DNA of 64,000 nucleotides from contig CP136063.1 in the NCBI GenBank assembly GCA_032622095.1, positions 118,938,723 through 119,002,722 on the forward strand. The letters run 5' to 3'. The notes beneath the pieces were generated by a model. That model was not told the DNA's origin, made no database searches, and worked only from the letters and a program-made list of their open reading frames with translations. Positions 1-11,850 of the stretch are shown piece by piece (the first letter of the stretch is position 1; each line of letters begins with the position of its first letter). A program made the translations under genes and the position numbers. Source of the DNA: Siphonodentalium dalli. Taxonomy: Eukaryota > Mollusca > Scaphopoda > Gadilida > Siphonodentaliidae.

Positions 1-838
1 GTCATTTGGGCAAATTTCACAGTGCGGATACGCCCTTAATTGACAAATATATAGATCGAAGTTGGACTACATTCACCGTTGTGTAATAAAAGGACCACAC
101 GCAGTTCGAAATATTGGTTATATGGGTCATCCCGAACTTGTGAATATGGTGATAGGTCGAAGTATTACTGTTATAGTCATTTGGGCAAATTTCACAGTGC
201 GGATACGCCCTTAATTGACAAATATATGGATCGAAGTTGGACTACATTCACTGTTGTGTAATAAAAGGACCACACGCAGTTCGAAATATTGGTTGTATGG
301 GTCATCCCGAACTTGTGAATATGGTGATAGGTCGAAATATTACTGTTATAGTCATTTGGGCAAATTTCACAGTGCGAATACGCCCTTAATTGACAAATAT
401 ATGGATCGAAGTTGGACTACATTCACCGTTGTGTAATAAAAGGACCACACGCAGTTCGAAATATTGGTTGTATGGGTCATCCCGAACTTGTGAATATCGT
501 GATAGGTCGAAATATTACTGTTATAGTCATTTGGGCAAATTTCACAGTGCGGATACGCCCTTAATTGACAAATATATGGATCGATGTTGGAGTACATTCA
601 CCGTTGTGTAATAAAAGGACCACACGCAGTTCGAAATATTGGTTGTATGGGTCATCCCGAACTTGTGAATATGGTGATAGGTCGAAATATTACTGTTATA
701 GTCATTTGGGCAAATTTCACAGTGCGGATACGCCCTTAATTGACAAATATATGGATCGAAGTTGGACTACATTGACCGTTGTGAAAGAAAAGGACCACAC
801 GCAGTTCGAAATATTGGTTATATGGGTCATCCCGAACT
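1..838 (+). repeat. 175-bp satellite A, plus orientation
   Basis: Direct tandem repeat with a period of 175 bases; successive copies differ by a few substitutions. Each unit holds landmarks such as TTGACAAATATATGGATCGA and GGTCATCCCGAACTTGTGAA. It is the innermost repeat family of the foldback element that enters from the left edge. The short open frames here repeat with the satellite and are not genes. Confidence 0.95.
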
Positions 839-1640
839 TGTGCGTGGCTCGTGATTATTGTAGAATGGGTACATTTTAATGAGTTTGCGAAATTTCAGTA
901 CCCATAGTGCAGTGGAAAGTGCGCATGGGCTCTTGATGTGGGGTCATAGTGTCATATTGGGTTAAACGAGATTTCCGTGACTCGTGATGACCAAGAATTT
1001 AGGAATTCGAACTGCGTGGCTTGCAATTATTGTAGAGTGGGTACATCTTAATTAGTGTGCGAAAGTTCAGTGATGACCCAGAATATAGGAATTCGAGCTG
1101 CGTGGCTCGTGATTATTGTAGAGTGGGTACATCTTAATGAGTGTGCGAAATTTCAGTACCAAGAGTGCAGTGGAAAGTGCGCACGGGCTCTTAAGGTGGG
1201 GTCGTGGTGTCATATTGGGTTAAACGAGGTTTCCGTGACTCGTGATGACCCATAATATATGAGTTCGAACTCCGTGGCTCGTGATTATTGTAGAGTGGGT
1301 AAATCTTAATGAGTGTGCGAAATTTCAGTGCCCATAGTGCAGTGGAAAGTGCCCACGGGCTCTAAATGTGGGGTCATGGTGTCATATTGGGTAAAACTAT
1401 GTATCCGCGACCCGTGATGACCCAGAATATAGGGAGTTCGAACTGCGTAGCTCGTGATTATTGTAGGATCGTTACATGCCGATGACGTTGCCAAATTTCA
1501 GCTACCATAGTTGAGATGAAAGTTCGCAAGGGTTCATAATGTGGGGTCAGATTTTCCTATTGCGTGAAACTAGGTATCCGTGACCCGTGGTGACCCTGAA
1601 TATGGCAGTGGTTATTGTAGATTTGGTATCTGTCGATGAG
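839..1640 (+). repeat. 172-bp satellite B, plus orientation
   Basis: Second tandem family, marked by GTGGCTCGTGATTATTGTAG, recurring at about 839, 1013, 1101, 1273, 1444 and 1603. Spacing is about 172 bases apart from one partial 88-base unit. Units decay toward 1640. It follows satellite A directly and appears in reverse at 3470-4092 and again in plus orientation at 9594-10195. Confidence 0.9.
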
Positions 1641-2330
1641 CATTCCAAATTTCAGGACCCAGTGTGGTCCGGTAAATGCACACAATGCACATTGGGATAA
1701 TATATTGATAACAAACGCTCTTTATTGCTAAAAGTTAGTGCCTCTTCAGGTCATTTGGTGTCAACACCACCCTGTCGTGAAATTCACCGCGTAATTTTTT
1801 CTTTTGTGTACCACATTGCTTGCATATTTTCTGGGCTGAATAATAAACGCTCTCTGCATATCGTGCAATTGATTAATACCCCTTTAAGTCATATGAGGTC
1901 AAATGTGCCTATTCCATAACATTACCCTTGTCAAGTGACTAATCTGTACTAACGTTTCTACATATCGTCTAATCGTATAATGAACGCTATTTATTGTTCA
2001 TAGTTGCCCCTTTAAGGAGTATGAGATCAACGGAAACAACCCCATATTACCCAACGGGATAATTTATCCCAGTGTGTCAATTTTCACCTTCCAGATTGCA
2101 ACAATTTTAGGTATATAATTAATTATTTAGTTAAATTAATTACTGTTGCCCTTTTAAGACATCCTATATCAACGGGACTTATATAACAAGGTTACCTGAG
2201 TAAAATTACGACATTTACAAATTTTCAGCTCTGATGGTCCAGCCGTTTGGGCGCCTCTAATCAATATATATATATATCATAATCTTAGTGCCCTTTTAAG
2301 ACATCCGAGTGCAACGGGACCTGCCAAATA
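1640..2330 (+). repeat. Diverged tandem family C in foldback arm
   Basis: About five diverged units of 130-150 bases. Each contains a version of AACGCTCTTTATT followed about 20-40 bases later by CCCTTTAAG-like and GATCAACGGG-like segments (near 1715, 1850, 1985, 2140 and 2285). The reverse complement of this block fills 2800-3470, and a plus-strand copy fills 10196-10908. No coding capacity is seen. Confidence 0.75.
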
Positions 2331-2528
2331 GCGCCCCCATGTAAAATAACATATATGACGTCGGAGTCAATAACACCAAGAAAGTACAAGCAAGGAATGA
2401 TATATCCTCGCAGTTGATCATGCCTCGAGAATTAGACCAGTCATTACTTACCACGGAGCCAAGAACGGTAACTCTAGCCGCGCTTGCACGCAGTAGCCGC
2501 GCCGCGCCGCGCCACACAGGGTTGTCTA

Positions 2529-2532
<4 letters not shown>
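2330..2532 (+). repeat. Terminal domain of foldback element 1 (right end)
   Basis: A unique-looking block ending in a GC-rich GCCGCGCCGCGCC run and GTTGTCTATCTC. The same block in reverse complement begins at 2595, and a third copy lies at 14316-14491. It marks the outer end of the long inverted repeat. Confidence 0.8.

Positions 2533-2594
<62 letters not shown>
2533..2594. repeat. (TA)n microsatellite between two foldback termini
   Basis: About 62 bases of uninterrupted TA dinucleotide lying exactly between two inverted element ends. It is either the target site shared by two adjacent insertions or the centre of a palindrome. A similar (TA)n follows the third terminus at about 14500-14560. 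Confidence 0.95.
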
Positions 2595-2596
<2 letters not shown>

Positions 2597-3469
2597 AGAG
2601 AGAGATAGACAACTCTGTGTGGCGCGGCGCGGCGCGGCTACTGCGTGCAAGCGCGGCTAGAGTGACCGTTCTTGGCTCCGTGGTAAGTAATGACAAGTCT
2701 GATTCTCGAGACCTCATCAACTGCGAGGGCATATCATTCATTGCTTGTATTCATGGTTTTATTGACTCCGGTGTCATATATAGATGTTATTTTACCCGGA
2801 GAGCGCTATTATACAGGTCCCGTTGCTCTCGGGTGTCTTAAAAGGGCACTAAGAATTATATATATATTTGTTTTTTGGCTATAGGCGAACCACCGGAGCT
2901 GAACATTTGAAAATGTGGGTAATTTGACTCAGGTAACCCGTTGATATCAGATGTCTTAAAATGGCAATAGTAATTAATTTAACTAATTAATTTATTATAT
3001 ATAAACAATAGTTGCAATCTGGAAGGTGAAAATTGACACACTGGGATAAATTATCCCGTTGGGTAATATGGGGTTGTTTCCGTTGATCTCACACTCCTTA
3101 AAGGGGCAACTATGAACAACAATAAATAGCGTTCATTATAAGCTTAGACGATATGTAGAAACGTTAGTACAGATTAATCACTTGACAAGGGTAATGTTAT
3201 GGAATAGGCACATTTGACCTCATATGACTTAAAGGGGTATTAATCAATTGCACGATACGCAGAGAGCGTTTATTATTCAGCCCAGAAAATATGCAAGCAA
3301 TGTGGTACACAAAAGGAAAATTACGCGGTGAATTTCACGACAGGGTGGTGTTGACATCAAATGACATGAAGAGGCACTAACAATTAGCAATAAAGAGCGT
3401 TTATTATCAATATATTATCCCAATGTGCATTGTGTGCATTTTCCGGACCACAGTTGGTCCTGAAATTTG

Positions 3470-4092
3470 GAATGAATAACGACAGATACCAAATCTACAA
3501 TAATCACTGCCATATTCAGGGTCACCACGGGTCACGGATACCTAATTTTACGCAATAGGAAAATCTGACCCCACATTATGAACCCTTGCGAACTTTCATC
3601 TCAACTATGGTAACTGAAATTTGGCAACGTCATCGGCATGTACCGACTCTACAATAATCACGAGCCACGCAGTTCGAACTCCTATATTCTGGGTCATCAC
3701 GGGTCACGGATACATAGTTTTACCCAATATGACACCATGACCCCACATTTAGAGCCCGTGGGCACTTTCCACTGCACTATGGGCACTGAAATTTCGCACA
3801 CTCATTAAGATGTACCCACTCTACAATAATCACGAGCCACGGAGTTCGAACTTCTATATTATGGGTCACCACGAGTCACGGAAACCTCGTTTAACCCAAT
3901 GTGACACCATGACCACACCTTAAGAGCCCGTGCGCACTTTCCACTGCACTCTTGGTACTGAAATTTCGCACACTCATATGACACCATGACCCCACCTCAA
4001 GAGCCCGTGCGCACTTTCCACTGCACTATGGGTACTGAAATTTCGCACACTCATTAAAATGTACCCATTCTACAATAATCACGAGCCACGCA
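3470..4092 (-). repeat. Satellite B, minus orientation
   Basis: Reverse complement of the 172-bp family, carrying CTACAATAATCACGAGCCAC repeatedly. It forms part of the left arm of foldback element 2. Confidence 0.9.
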
Positions 4093-6957
4093 AAAGTTCG
4101 GGATGACCCATATAACCAATATTTCGAACTGCGTGTGGTCATTTTCTTTCACAACGGTCAATGTAGTCCAACTTCAATCCTTATATTTGTCAATTAAGGG
4201 CGTATCCGCACTGTAGAATTGGCACAAATGACTATCACTATCATATTTCGACATATCACGATATTCACAAGTTCGGGATGACCCATATAACCAATATTTC
4301 GAACTGCGCGTGGTCCTTTTATTACACAACGGTCAATGTAGTCAAACTTCAATCCATATATTTGTCAATTAAGGGCGTATCCGCACTGTGAAATTTGCCC
4401 AAATTACTATAACAGTAATATTTTGACCTATCACGATATTCACAAATTCGGGATGACCCATATAACCAATATTTCGAACTGCGTGTGGTCCTTTTATTAC
4501 ACAACGGCCAATGTAGTCCATCTTCAATCCATATATTTGTCAATTAAGGCCGTATCCACACTGTGAAATTTGCCCAAATGACTATAGCAGTAATATTTTG
4601 ACCTATCACGATATTCACAAGTTCGGGATGACCCATATAACCACTATTTCGAACTGCGTGTGGTACTTTTATTACACCTCTGTCAACGTAGTCCATCTTC
4701 AACCCATGAATTTGTCAATTAAGGGCGTATCCGCACTGTAGAATTGGCACACGTGAATATTACTATCATATTTCGACCTATCACGGTATTCACAAGTTCG
4801 GGATGACCCATATAACCAATATTTCGATCTGCGTGTGGTCCTTTTCTTTTACAGCGGTCAATGTAGTCCAACTTCAATCCATATATTTGTCAATTAAGGG
4901 CGTATCCGCACTGTAGAATTGGTTCAAATGACTATAACTATCATATTTTGACCTATCACGATATTCACAAGTTCGGGATGACCCATATAACCAATATTTC
5001 GAACTGCGTGTGGTCCTTTTATTACACAACGGTCAATGTAGTCCATCTTCAACACCTGAATTTGTCAATTAAGGGCGTATCCGCACTGTAGAACTGGTTC
5101 AAATGACTATAAATATCATATTTTGACCTATAACGATATTCACAAGTTCGGGATGACCCATATAACCACTATTTCGAACTGCGTGTGGTACTTTTATTAC
5201 ACCACTGTCAATGTAGTCCATCTTCAACCCATGAATTTGTCAATTAAGGGCGTATCCGCACTGTAGAATTGGTTCAAATGACTATAACTATCATATTTTG
5301 ACCTATCACGATATTCACAAATTCGGGATGACCCATATAACCACTATTTCGAACTGCGTGTGGTACTTTTATTACACCACTGTCAATGCAGTCCATCTTC
5401 AACCCATGAATTTGTCAATTAAGGGCGTATCCGCACTGTAGAATTGGTTCAAATGACTATAACTATCATATTTTGACCTATCACGATATTCACAAATTCG
5501 GGATGACCCATATAACCACTATTTCGAACTGCATGTGGTACTTTTATTACACCACTGTCAATGCAGTCCATCTTCAACCCATGAATTTGTCAATTAAGGG
5601 CGTATCCGCACTGTAGAATTGGTTCAAATGACTATAACTATCATATTTTGACCTATCACGATATTCACAAATTCGGGATGACCCATATAACCAATATTTC
5701 GAACTGCGTGTGGTACTTTTATTACACAACGGTCAATGTAGTCCATCTTCAACACCTGAATTTGTCAATTAAGGGCGTATCCGCACTGTAGAACTGGTTC
5801 AAATGACTATAAATATCATATTTTGACCTATCACGATATTCACAAGTTCGGGATGACCCATATAACCACTATTTCGAACTGCGTGTGGTACTTTTATTAC
5901 ACCACTGTCAATTTAGTCCATCTTCAACACATGAATTTGTCAATTAAGGGCGTATCCGCACTGTAGAATTGGTTCAAATGACTATAACTATCATATTTTG
6001 ACCTATCACGATATTCACAAATTCGGGATGACCCATATAACCACTATTTCGAACTGCGTGTGGTACTTTTATTACACCACTGTCAATGTAGTCCATCTTC
6101 AACACATGAATTTGTCAATTAAGGGCGTATCCGCACTGTAGAATTGGTTCAAATGAATATTACTATCATATTTCGACCTATCACGGTATTCACAAGTTCG
6201 GGAATGACCATACAACCAATACTTCGAACTGCGTGTGGTCCTTTTATTACACAACGGTGAATGTAGTCCAACTTCGGTCCATATATTTGTCAATTAAGGG
6301 CGTATCCGCACTGTGAAATTTGCCCAAATGACTATAGCAGTAATATTTGGACCTATCACGATATTCACAAGTTCGGGATGACCCATATAACCAATATTTC
6401 GAACTGCGTGTGGTACTTTTATTACACCACTGTCAATGTGGTCCATCTTCAACCCATATATTTGTCAATTAAGGGCGTATCCGCACTGTAGAATTGGTTC
6501 AAATGACTATAACTATCATATTTTGACCTATCACGATATTCACAAGTTCGGGATGAACCATATAACCAACATTTCGAACTGCTTGTGGTACTTTTATTAC
6601 ACAACGGTCAATGTAGTCCAACTTCAATCGATATATTTGTCAATTAAGGGCGTATCCGCACTGTAGAATTGGTTCAAATTACTATAACTATCATATTTTG
6701 ACCTATCACGATATTCACAAGTTCGGGATGACCCATATAACCAATATTTCGAACTGCGTGTGGTCCTTTTATTACACAACGGTGAATGTAGTCCAACTTC
6801 GATCCATATATTTGTCAATTAAGGGCGTATCCGCACTGTGAAATTTGCCCAAATGACTATAACCATAATATTTTGACCTATCACGATATTCACAAGTTCG
6901 GGATGAACCATATAACCAATATTTCGAACTGCGTGTGGTCCTTTTCTTTCACAGCGG
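4093..6957 (-). repeat. Satellite A, minus orientation, about 16 units
   Basis: Long array of the 175-bp family in reverse orientation. Two subtypes can be told apart: one with GTGAAATTTGCCCAAATGAC and one with TGTAGAATTGGTTCAAATGA. Blocks of units with shared variants suggest local unequal exchange. The array ends abruptly at about 6957, where the orientation flips. Confidence 0.95.
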
Positions 6958-7187
6958 TCGAACTTGTGAATATCGTGATAGGTCAAAATATGATAGTTAT
7001 AGTCATTTGAACCAATTCTACAGTGTGGATACGCCCTTAATTGACAAATATATGGATTGAAGTTGGACTACATTGACCGCTGTGAAAGAAAAGGACCACA
7101 CGCAGTTCGAAATATTGGTTATATGGTTCATCCCGAACTTGTGAATATCGTGATGGGTCAAAATATGATTTTTATGATAATGAACGC
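6958..7187 (+). repeat. Satellite A, plus orientation, left of the Penelope insertion
   Basis: At about 6957 the array turns from minus to plus within a few bases, in an AGCGGTCGAACTTGTGAATA context. This is the internal symmetry point of foldback element 2. The plus array resumes at 9239 after the retroelement. Confidence 0.85.
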
Positions 7188-9238
7188 ATAGGCACAGGGA
7201 AAATCTTTTAACCTAAGTTTGTGTCTGGAGTTTCGCATCCAGATTTGGATTTTGTTTTGATGTCGGAATGTTCCGATGTGTATTGGATTAATGTCCAATA
7301 TTGTTTGTTGAGATACAAATTAATTTGCTTGAAATGGATTAGCCGAATGGCTTTGTTTTGGGTATGCAGGCAATGGTCCCGCGTTGAGCAGATTAAATTG
7401 TTTTAGTGGTACATGGTCGCTAATCAGCCGATATTTGAGGAAGCGATGAATGAACTAACTTATCCCGAAGACTAGGATTTTTCTTGTATGCAATTATTGC
7501 CCGTGAATCCGACAATTCGGCGTGCTCGTCAGCGAATGACTTGAGCTCATCTTTGAGAATTCCAGCCACTTCTACGTTATGTCTGTTGTATACCAGTGGG
7601 TAACACACGAAGGTTTTGGGTGTCCCATAACCCGCTAATTGATTAATACCTGTAGGCCATAGGGTCTGAAGTTCCCCTATCCAATACCCCTCCCTTACTT
7701 TGCGGTGGATAGTTGTTTCTTCCACAGATTCCGTCACAGTGGTTTGTTCAATAGGTTGGAAACTAAAGTGTAGTCTGACACTGTGACCGTCTACATTAAA
7801 GTGCTGTGCAACAAATGTGTCCTTCTCATTATAAATGTCACTGAGATGCCTTTGAATTCTCTTTTTTATTGAATTTTGTGTTTCTCCAACATATTGCATT
7901 TTGCATCTCTTGCATGTGATTAGGTAAATAAGATTTTCAGAGTCACAATCCAAATTGTTGCACATACGATAAACATTTTTGGTCTGGTGACTGAAGAAAG
8001 ACGAGCCCGTGTTAAGGTAGTTCATTTTGTTCAGACTACAGACCTTTTTTGAGCAAAATTTAGAAGATCCCGAACCCAATACGGGACGTCGAATGCTTAT
8101 TTTCTGAGGTATATGTTCATTATCGTTAGAAATTGTTGGGTTTTCAATTTTGAAAATGGTTTCGGACTTTATGCTGCGGAGGAATCTCTTCGAGTATCCC
8201 CGCGAGCGCAAGGCCAGGAACAGTGTATTACATGCTTGATTGAAAGATGTCAGACTGCTACTGTTTCTATGGAACCTGATGACTTGTGATTTGATTATCC
8301 CCTTGAATGTATGAGGTGGATGGAATGAATGTTTGTCCAGGAGTTGATGTGAATCACTCGGTTTGAAATATACCTTGGTGTCGAGAATTGAATTAGCTTT
8401 AAATTGTTCCCCCTTAAAAATGGTGAGATCCAGGAAATCGATGGATGTTTCTGATTGCGTGCGTGTGAGCTTGATGTGTGGAGAGTGATTATTCAAAATA
8501 TTAAAAAATTGGTCCAAATCTGCTACGGAATGAGGCCATACCAAGAAAATGTCATCGAGGTATCGTAGATATGTGAGGGGCTGTTTTGGGCAATTTGCTA
8601 GTGCCTCATCCTCCCACTGTGCCATGAATATGGAGCTAAAGTTTGGGGCCCACCGTTTTCCCATACTAACCCCCTTTATTTGTTGGTAAATTTCTCCGTT
8701 GAACTCAAAGTCATTGCCTTCGAGCGATATTTTTAAGAACTCAATAATTTCTTTCGTGGGCCGGCGGTGGTCAGAATAAAATTCGAACGCACGTTCGACC
8801 GCTGTGATGCCTTCTTCGATTGGAATATTCGTATACATATTTTTGACATCGAACGAGACCAGGAGAGCATCACTTGGGATTTTAATTTGCGAAAGTTTAG
8901 CGAGTAAGTCCTCTGTGTTTTTTATGTAACTGGGGTGCCGGTTTGCGACTGGTTTTAGAAAAAAGTCAATATATCTTGAAAGATTGTATGACTCGGAATT
9001 GCAATCCGAAATGATCGGTCGGCCTGGAGGTGTGAGAGTGTCTGTCCACGATTCCACGGGCTTATGTATTTTAATACTCATATAGAATCTCCTAGTTCTA
9101 GAGCTGCGTTTGGCACAAAGATGTCCTAACTCCTTTCTGTCAATGATGTCTTTTTCATAAAGTTTGTTGAGAACATCGTTGAATTTTTTAATATTTTTTG
9201 GCCAAATAACTGAATCTATCTTTTTATAAAATTCTACA
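7188..9238 (-). mobile_element. Penelope-like retroelement inserted in satellite A
   Basis: A block unrelated to the satellite, holding one long minus-strand reading frame plus about 230 bases of downstream sequence (7188-7419). Both flanks carry the satellite phase GTGAATATCGTGATRGGTCA, so about 28 bases of satellite are present on each side. This is either a target duplication or a shift of array register. The upstream end lacks a leader and starts inside the protein, so the copy is 5'-truncated. Confidence 0.88.
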
Positions 9239-9261
9239 TTGTGAATATCGTGATAGGTCAA
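7420..9261 (-). CDS. Penelope-like reverse transcriptase with GIY-YIG endonuclease (5'-truncated)
   Basis: 613-residue open frame. The reverse transcriptase core shows GRPII (80-84), FDVKNMYTNIP (137-147, first catalytic Asp 138), GVSMG (197-201) and YLDD (234-237, the catalytic pair). The C-terminal GIY-YIG nuclease shows IYLITC (445-450), a CxxC-like pair, YVGET (457-461) and a downstream R-rich helix. This order is diagnostic of endonuclease-bearing Penelope-like elements, which copy their RNA into DNA at nicked targets. The first seven or eight residues (MTYHDIHN) are translated from satellite A, so the native N-terminus is missing and the first Met is accidental. The frame has no internal stop, so the insertion is fairly recent. 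Expression is doubtful without its own leader. Confidence 0.92.
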   Translation of the reverse strand: MTYHDIHNVEFYKKIDSVIWPKNIKKFNDVLNKLYEKDIIDRKELGHLCAKRSSRTRRFYMSIKIHKPVESWTDTLTPPGRPIISDCNSESYNLSRYIDFFLKPVANRHPSYIKNTEDLLAKLSQIKIPSDALLVSFDVKNMYTNIPIEEGITAVERAFEFYSDHRRPTKEIIEFLKISLEGNDFEFNGEIYQQIKGVSMGKRWAPNFSSIFMAQWEDEALANCPKQPLTYLRYLDDIFLVWPHSVADLDQFFNILNNHSPHIKLTRTQSETSIDFLDLTIFKGEQFKANSILDTKVYFKPSDSHQLLDKHSFHPPHTFKGIIKSQVIRFHRNSSSLTSFNQACNTLFLALRSRGYSKRFLRSIKSETIFKIENPTISNDNEHIPQKISIRRPVLGSGSSKFCSKKVCSLNKMNYLNTGSSFFSHQTKNVYRMCNNLDCDSENLIYLITCKRCKMQYVGETQNSIKKRIQRHLSDIYNEKDTFVAQHFNVDGHSVRLHFSFQPIEQTTVTESVEETTIHRKVREGYWIGELQTLWPTGINQLAGYGTPKTFVCYPLVYNRHNVEVAGILKDELKSFADEHAELSDSRAIIAYKKNPSLRDKLVHSSLPQISAD

Positions 9262-9593
9262 AATATTACTGCTATAGTCATTTGGGCAAATTTCACAGTG
9301 CGGATACGGCCTTAATTGACAAATATATGGATTGAAGATGGACTACATTGGCCGTTGTGTAATAAAAGGACCACACGCAGTTCGAAATATTGGTTATATG
9401 GGTCATCCCGAACTTGTGAATATCGTGATATGTCGAAATATGATAGTAATAGTCATTTGTGCCAATTCTACAGTGCGGATACGCCCTTAATTGACAAATA
9501 TAAGGATTGAAGTTGGACTACATTGACCGTTGTGAAAGAAAATGACCACACGCAGTTCGAAATATTGGTTATATGGGTCATCCCGAACTTTTG
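9239..9593 (+). repeat. Satellite A, plus orientation, right of the Penelope insertion
   Basis: Two units of the 175-bp family continuing the array interrupted at 7187, then passing directly into satellite B. Confidence 0.93.
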
Positions 9594-10195
9594 CGTGGCT
9601 CGTGATTATTGTAGAATGGGTACATTTTAATGAGTGTGCGAAATTTCAGTACCCATAGTGCAGTGGAAAGTGCGCACGGGCTCTTGAGGTGGGGTCATGG
9701 TGTCATATGAGTGTGCGAAATTTCAGTACCAAGAGTGCAGTGGAAAGTGCGCACGGGCTCTTAAGGTGTGGTCATGGTGTCACATTGGGTTAAACGAGGT
9801 TTCCGTGACTCGTGATGACCCATAATATAGGAGTTCGAACTCCGTGGCTCGTGATTATTGTAGAGTGGGTACATCTTAATGAGTGTGCGAAATTACAGTG
9901 CCCATAGTGCAGTGGAAAGTGCCCACGGGCTCTAAATGTGGGGTCATTGTGTCATATTGGGTAAAACTATGTATCCGTGACCCGTGATGACCCAGAATAT
10001 AGGAGTTCGAACTGCGTGGCTCGTGATTATTGTAGAGTCGGTACATGCCGATGACGTTGCCAAATTTAAGTTACCATAGTTGAGATGAAAGTTCGCAAGG
10101 GTTCATAATGTGGGGTCAGATTTTCCTATTGCGTAAAATTAGGTATCCGTGACCCGTGGTGACCCTGAATATGGCAGTGATTATTGTAGATTTGG
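9594..10195 (+). repeat. Satellite B, plus orientation
   Basis: Reverse complement of 3470-4092 at high identity, including the same partial unit near 9710. This supports its being the right arm of foldback element 2. Confidence 0.9.
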
Positions 10196-10908
10196 TATCT
10201 GTCGTTATTCATTCCAAATTTCAGGACCAACTGTGGTCCGGAAAATGCACACAATGCACATTGGGATAATATATTGATAATAAACGCTCTTTATTGCTAA
10301 TTGTTAGTGCCTCTTCATGTCATTTGATGTCAACACCACCCTGTCGTGAAATTCACCGCGTAATTTTCCTTTTGTGTACCACATTGCTTGCATATTTTCT
10401 GGGCTGAATAATAAACGCTCTCTGCGTATCGTGCAATTGATTAATACCCCTTTAAGTCATATGAGGTCAAATGTGCCTATTCCATAACATTACCCTTGTC
10501 AAGTGATTAATCTGTACTAACGTTTCTACATATCGTCTAAGCTTATAATGAACGCTATTTATTGTTGTTCATAGTTGCCCCTTTAAGGAGTGTGAGATCA
10601 ACGGAAACAACCCCATATTACCCAACGGGATAATTTATCCCAGTGTGTCAATTTTCACCTTCCAGATTGCAACTATTGTTTATATATAATAATTTAATTA
10701 GTTAAATTAATTACTATTGCCATTTTAAGACATCTGATATCAACGGGTTACCTGAGTCAAATTACCCACATTTTCAAATGTTCAGCTCCGGTGGTTCGCC
10801 TATAGCCAAAAAACAAATATATATATAATTCTTAGTGCCCTTTTAAGACACCCGAGAGCAACCGGACCTGTATAATAGCGCTCGCCGGGTAAAATAACAT
10901 CTATATAC
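10196..10908 (+). repeat. Family C in right arm, interrupted at 10908
   Basis: Matches the reverse complement of about 2780-3470. It stops within AACATCTATATA. The arm resumes at 14316 with TGACACCAGAGTC, joining exactly as in the uninterrupted arm near 2785. Confidence 0.85.
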
Positions 10909-11339
10909 AAGAAAACTAAGATGCATGCATCAGGTCGGCCGTGAACTATCTACCATAGAATTGTTGTAGCTATCGATTATACATTTTGAAACACCTGTCT
11001 GTATGTATGTATGTATGTGTGTATGCGTGAATGCATGTGTGTATGTGTTATAGACTCTAACACTGCTCGAATTTGGTATTTAACGTGTCAACTTGACCTC
11101 GCTCATAGGCATGTTTCTGGACCTTGACCGATCCGACTAAAAATGTGTGTGTAGGACTACTTCGATCCCGGGAGCAATATGGACGGGTCCAATTTCACGT
11201 GGGACCATGTTCTCGAACGTGCTGATATAGGCATGTTTCTGGACCAATTGAACAATAGTTTGGCCAGACGCTGTATATACTGGGTACTGTCCAGATGGAG
11301 GCGATCACAAAAAAATCCCTAACTAGCCCGAACGAAGTC

Positions 11340-11850
11340 GAGTACATCAGCTAGTTTAATATATATTTTGGACATTTGTCTGTCTGTTTGTCTGTTAGCT
11401 ATGGCCGGGAAAACTGCCGGACAGATTTGACGAAATTTGATACCTAGGGGAAATTATTTCCAGGGAGTATTTTGGACGGGTCAAATCTTGATCCCGACCT
11501 GACTTTGACATTCAAAAAGATCAATTCAAGGTCAAATCTGGTAAAACGGAAGTATTTCAACGAAATTTGATACCTACTGTTAGTTTTGTCCCAGGAGTGT
11601 TTCGGGTGGGTCAAATCATGACCCTGACCTGATCTTGACATTCAAAATTATCAATTCAAGGTCAAATCGGGTATAAAGCCGGGCGGATTTCGACGGGTAC
11701 TTTTGTCGTGACTTTTGTCCGGGGAGTGTTTTGGACGGGTCAAATCGTGACCCCGACATGACCTTCACCTTTAAAATAGTCAATTCAAGGTTAAATCGCG
11801 CATTTCTCCGAAAATCAGAGGGGAACATCCCGGACGAAGTGGGGTCCACG
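11340..11850 (+). repeat. 129-bp dispersed tandem repeat, GAAATTTGATACCTA type
   Basis: Starts after TGTCTGTCTGTTTGTCTGTT. AAATTTGATACCTA recurs at 11434 and 11563, with GACGGGTCAAATC and TCAAGGTCAAATC segments in each unit. The same family lies at 25230-25630, so it is a dispersed repeat. Confidence 0.85.

Noticed and set aside
79-879. A series of 60-104 codon open frames with near-identical proteins
   Set aside because: They recur with the 175-bp satellite and on both strands; 175 is not a multiple of three, and no splice or start context supports them.
1-7187. CRISPR-like regular repeats
   Set aside because: The whole 175-bp unit repeats, without distinct spacers, in a eukaryotic spliced-gene context.
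7188-7419. Hammerhead ribozyme in the Penelope 3' region
   Set aside because: Some Penelope-like elements carry one, but I could not find the CTGATGA and GAAA core in the right order; only a small TCTGGATGCGAAACTCCAGA hairpin is present.
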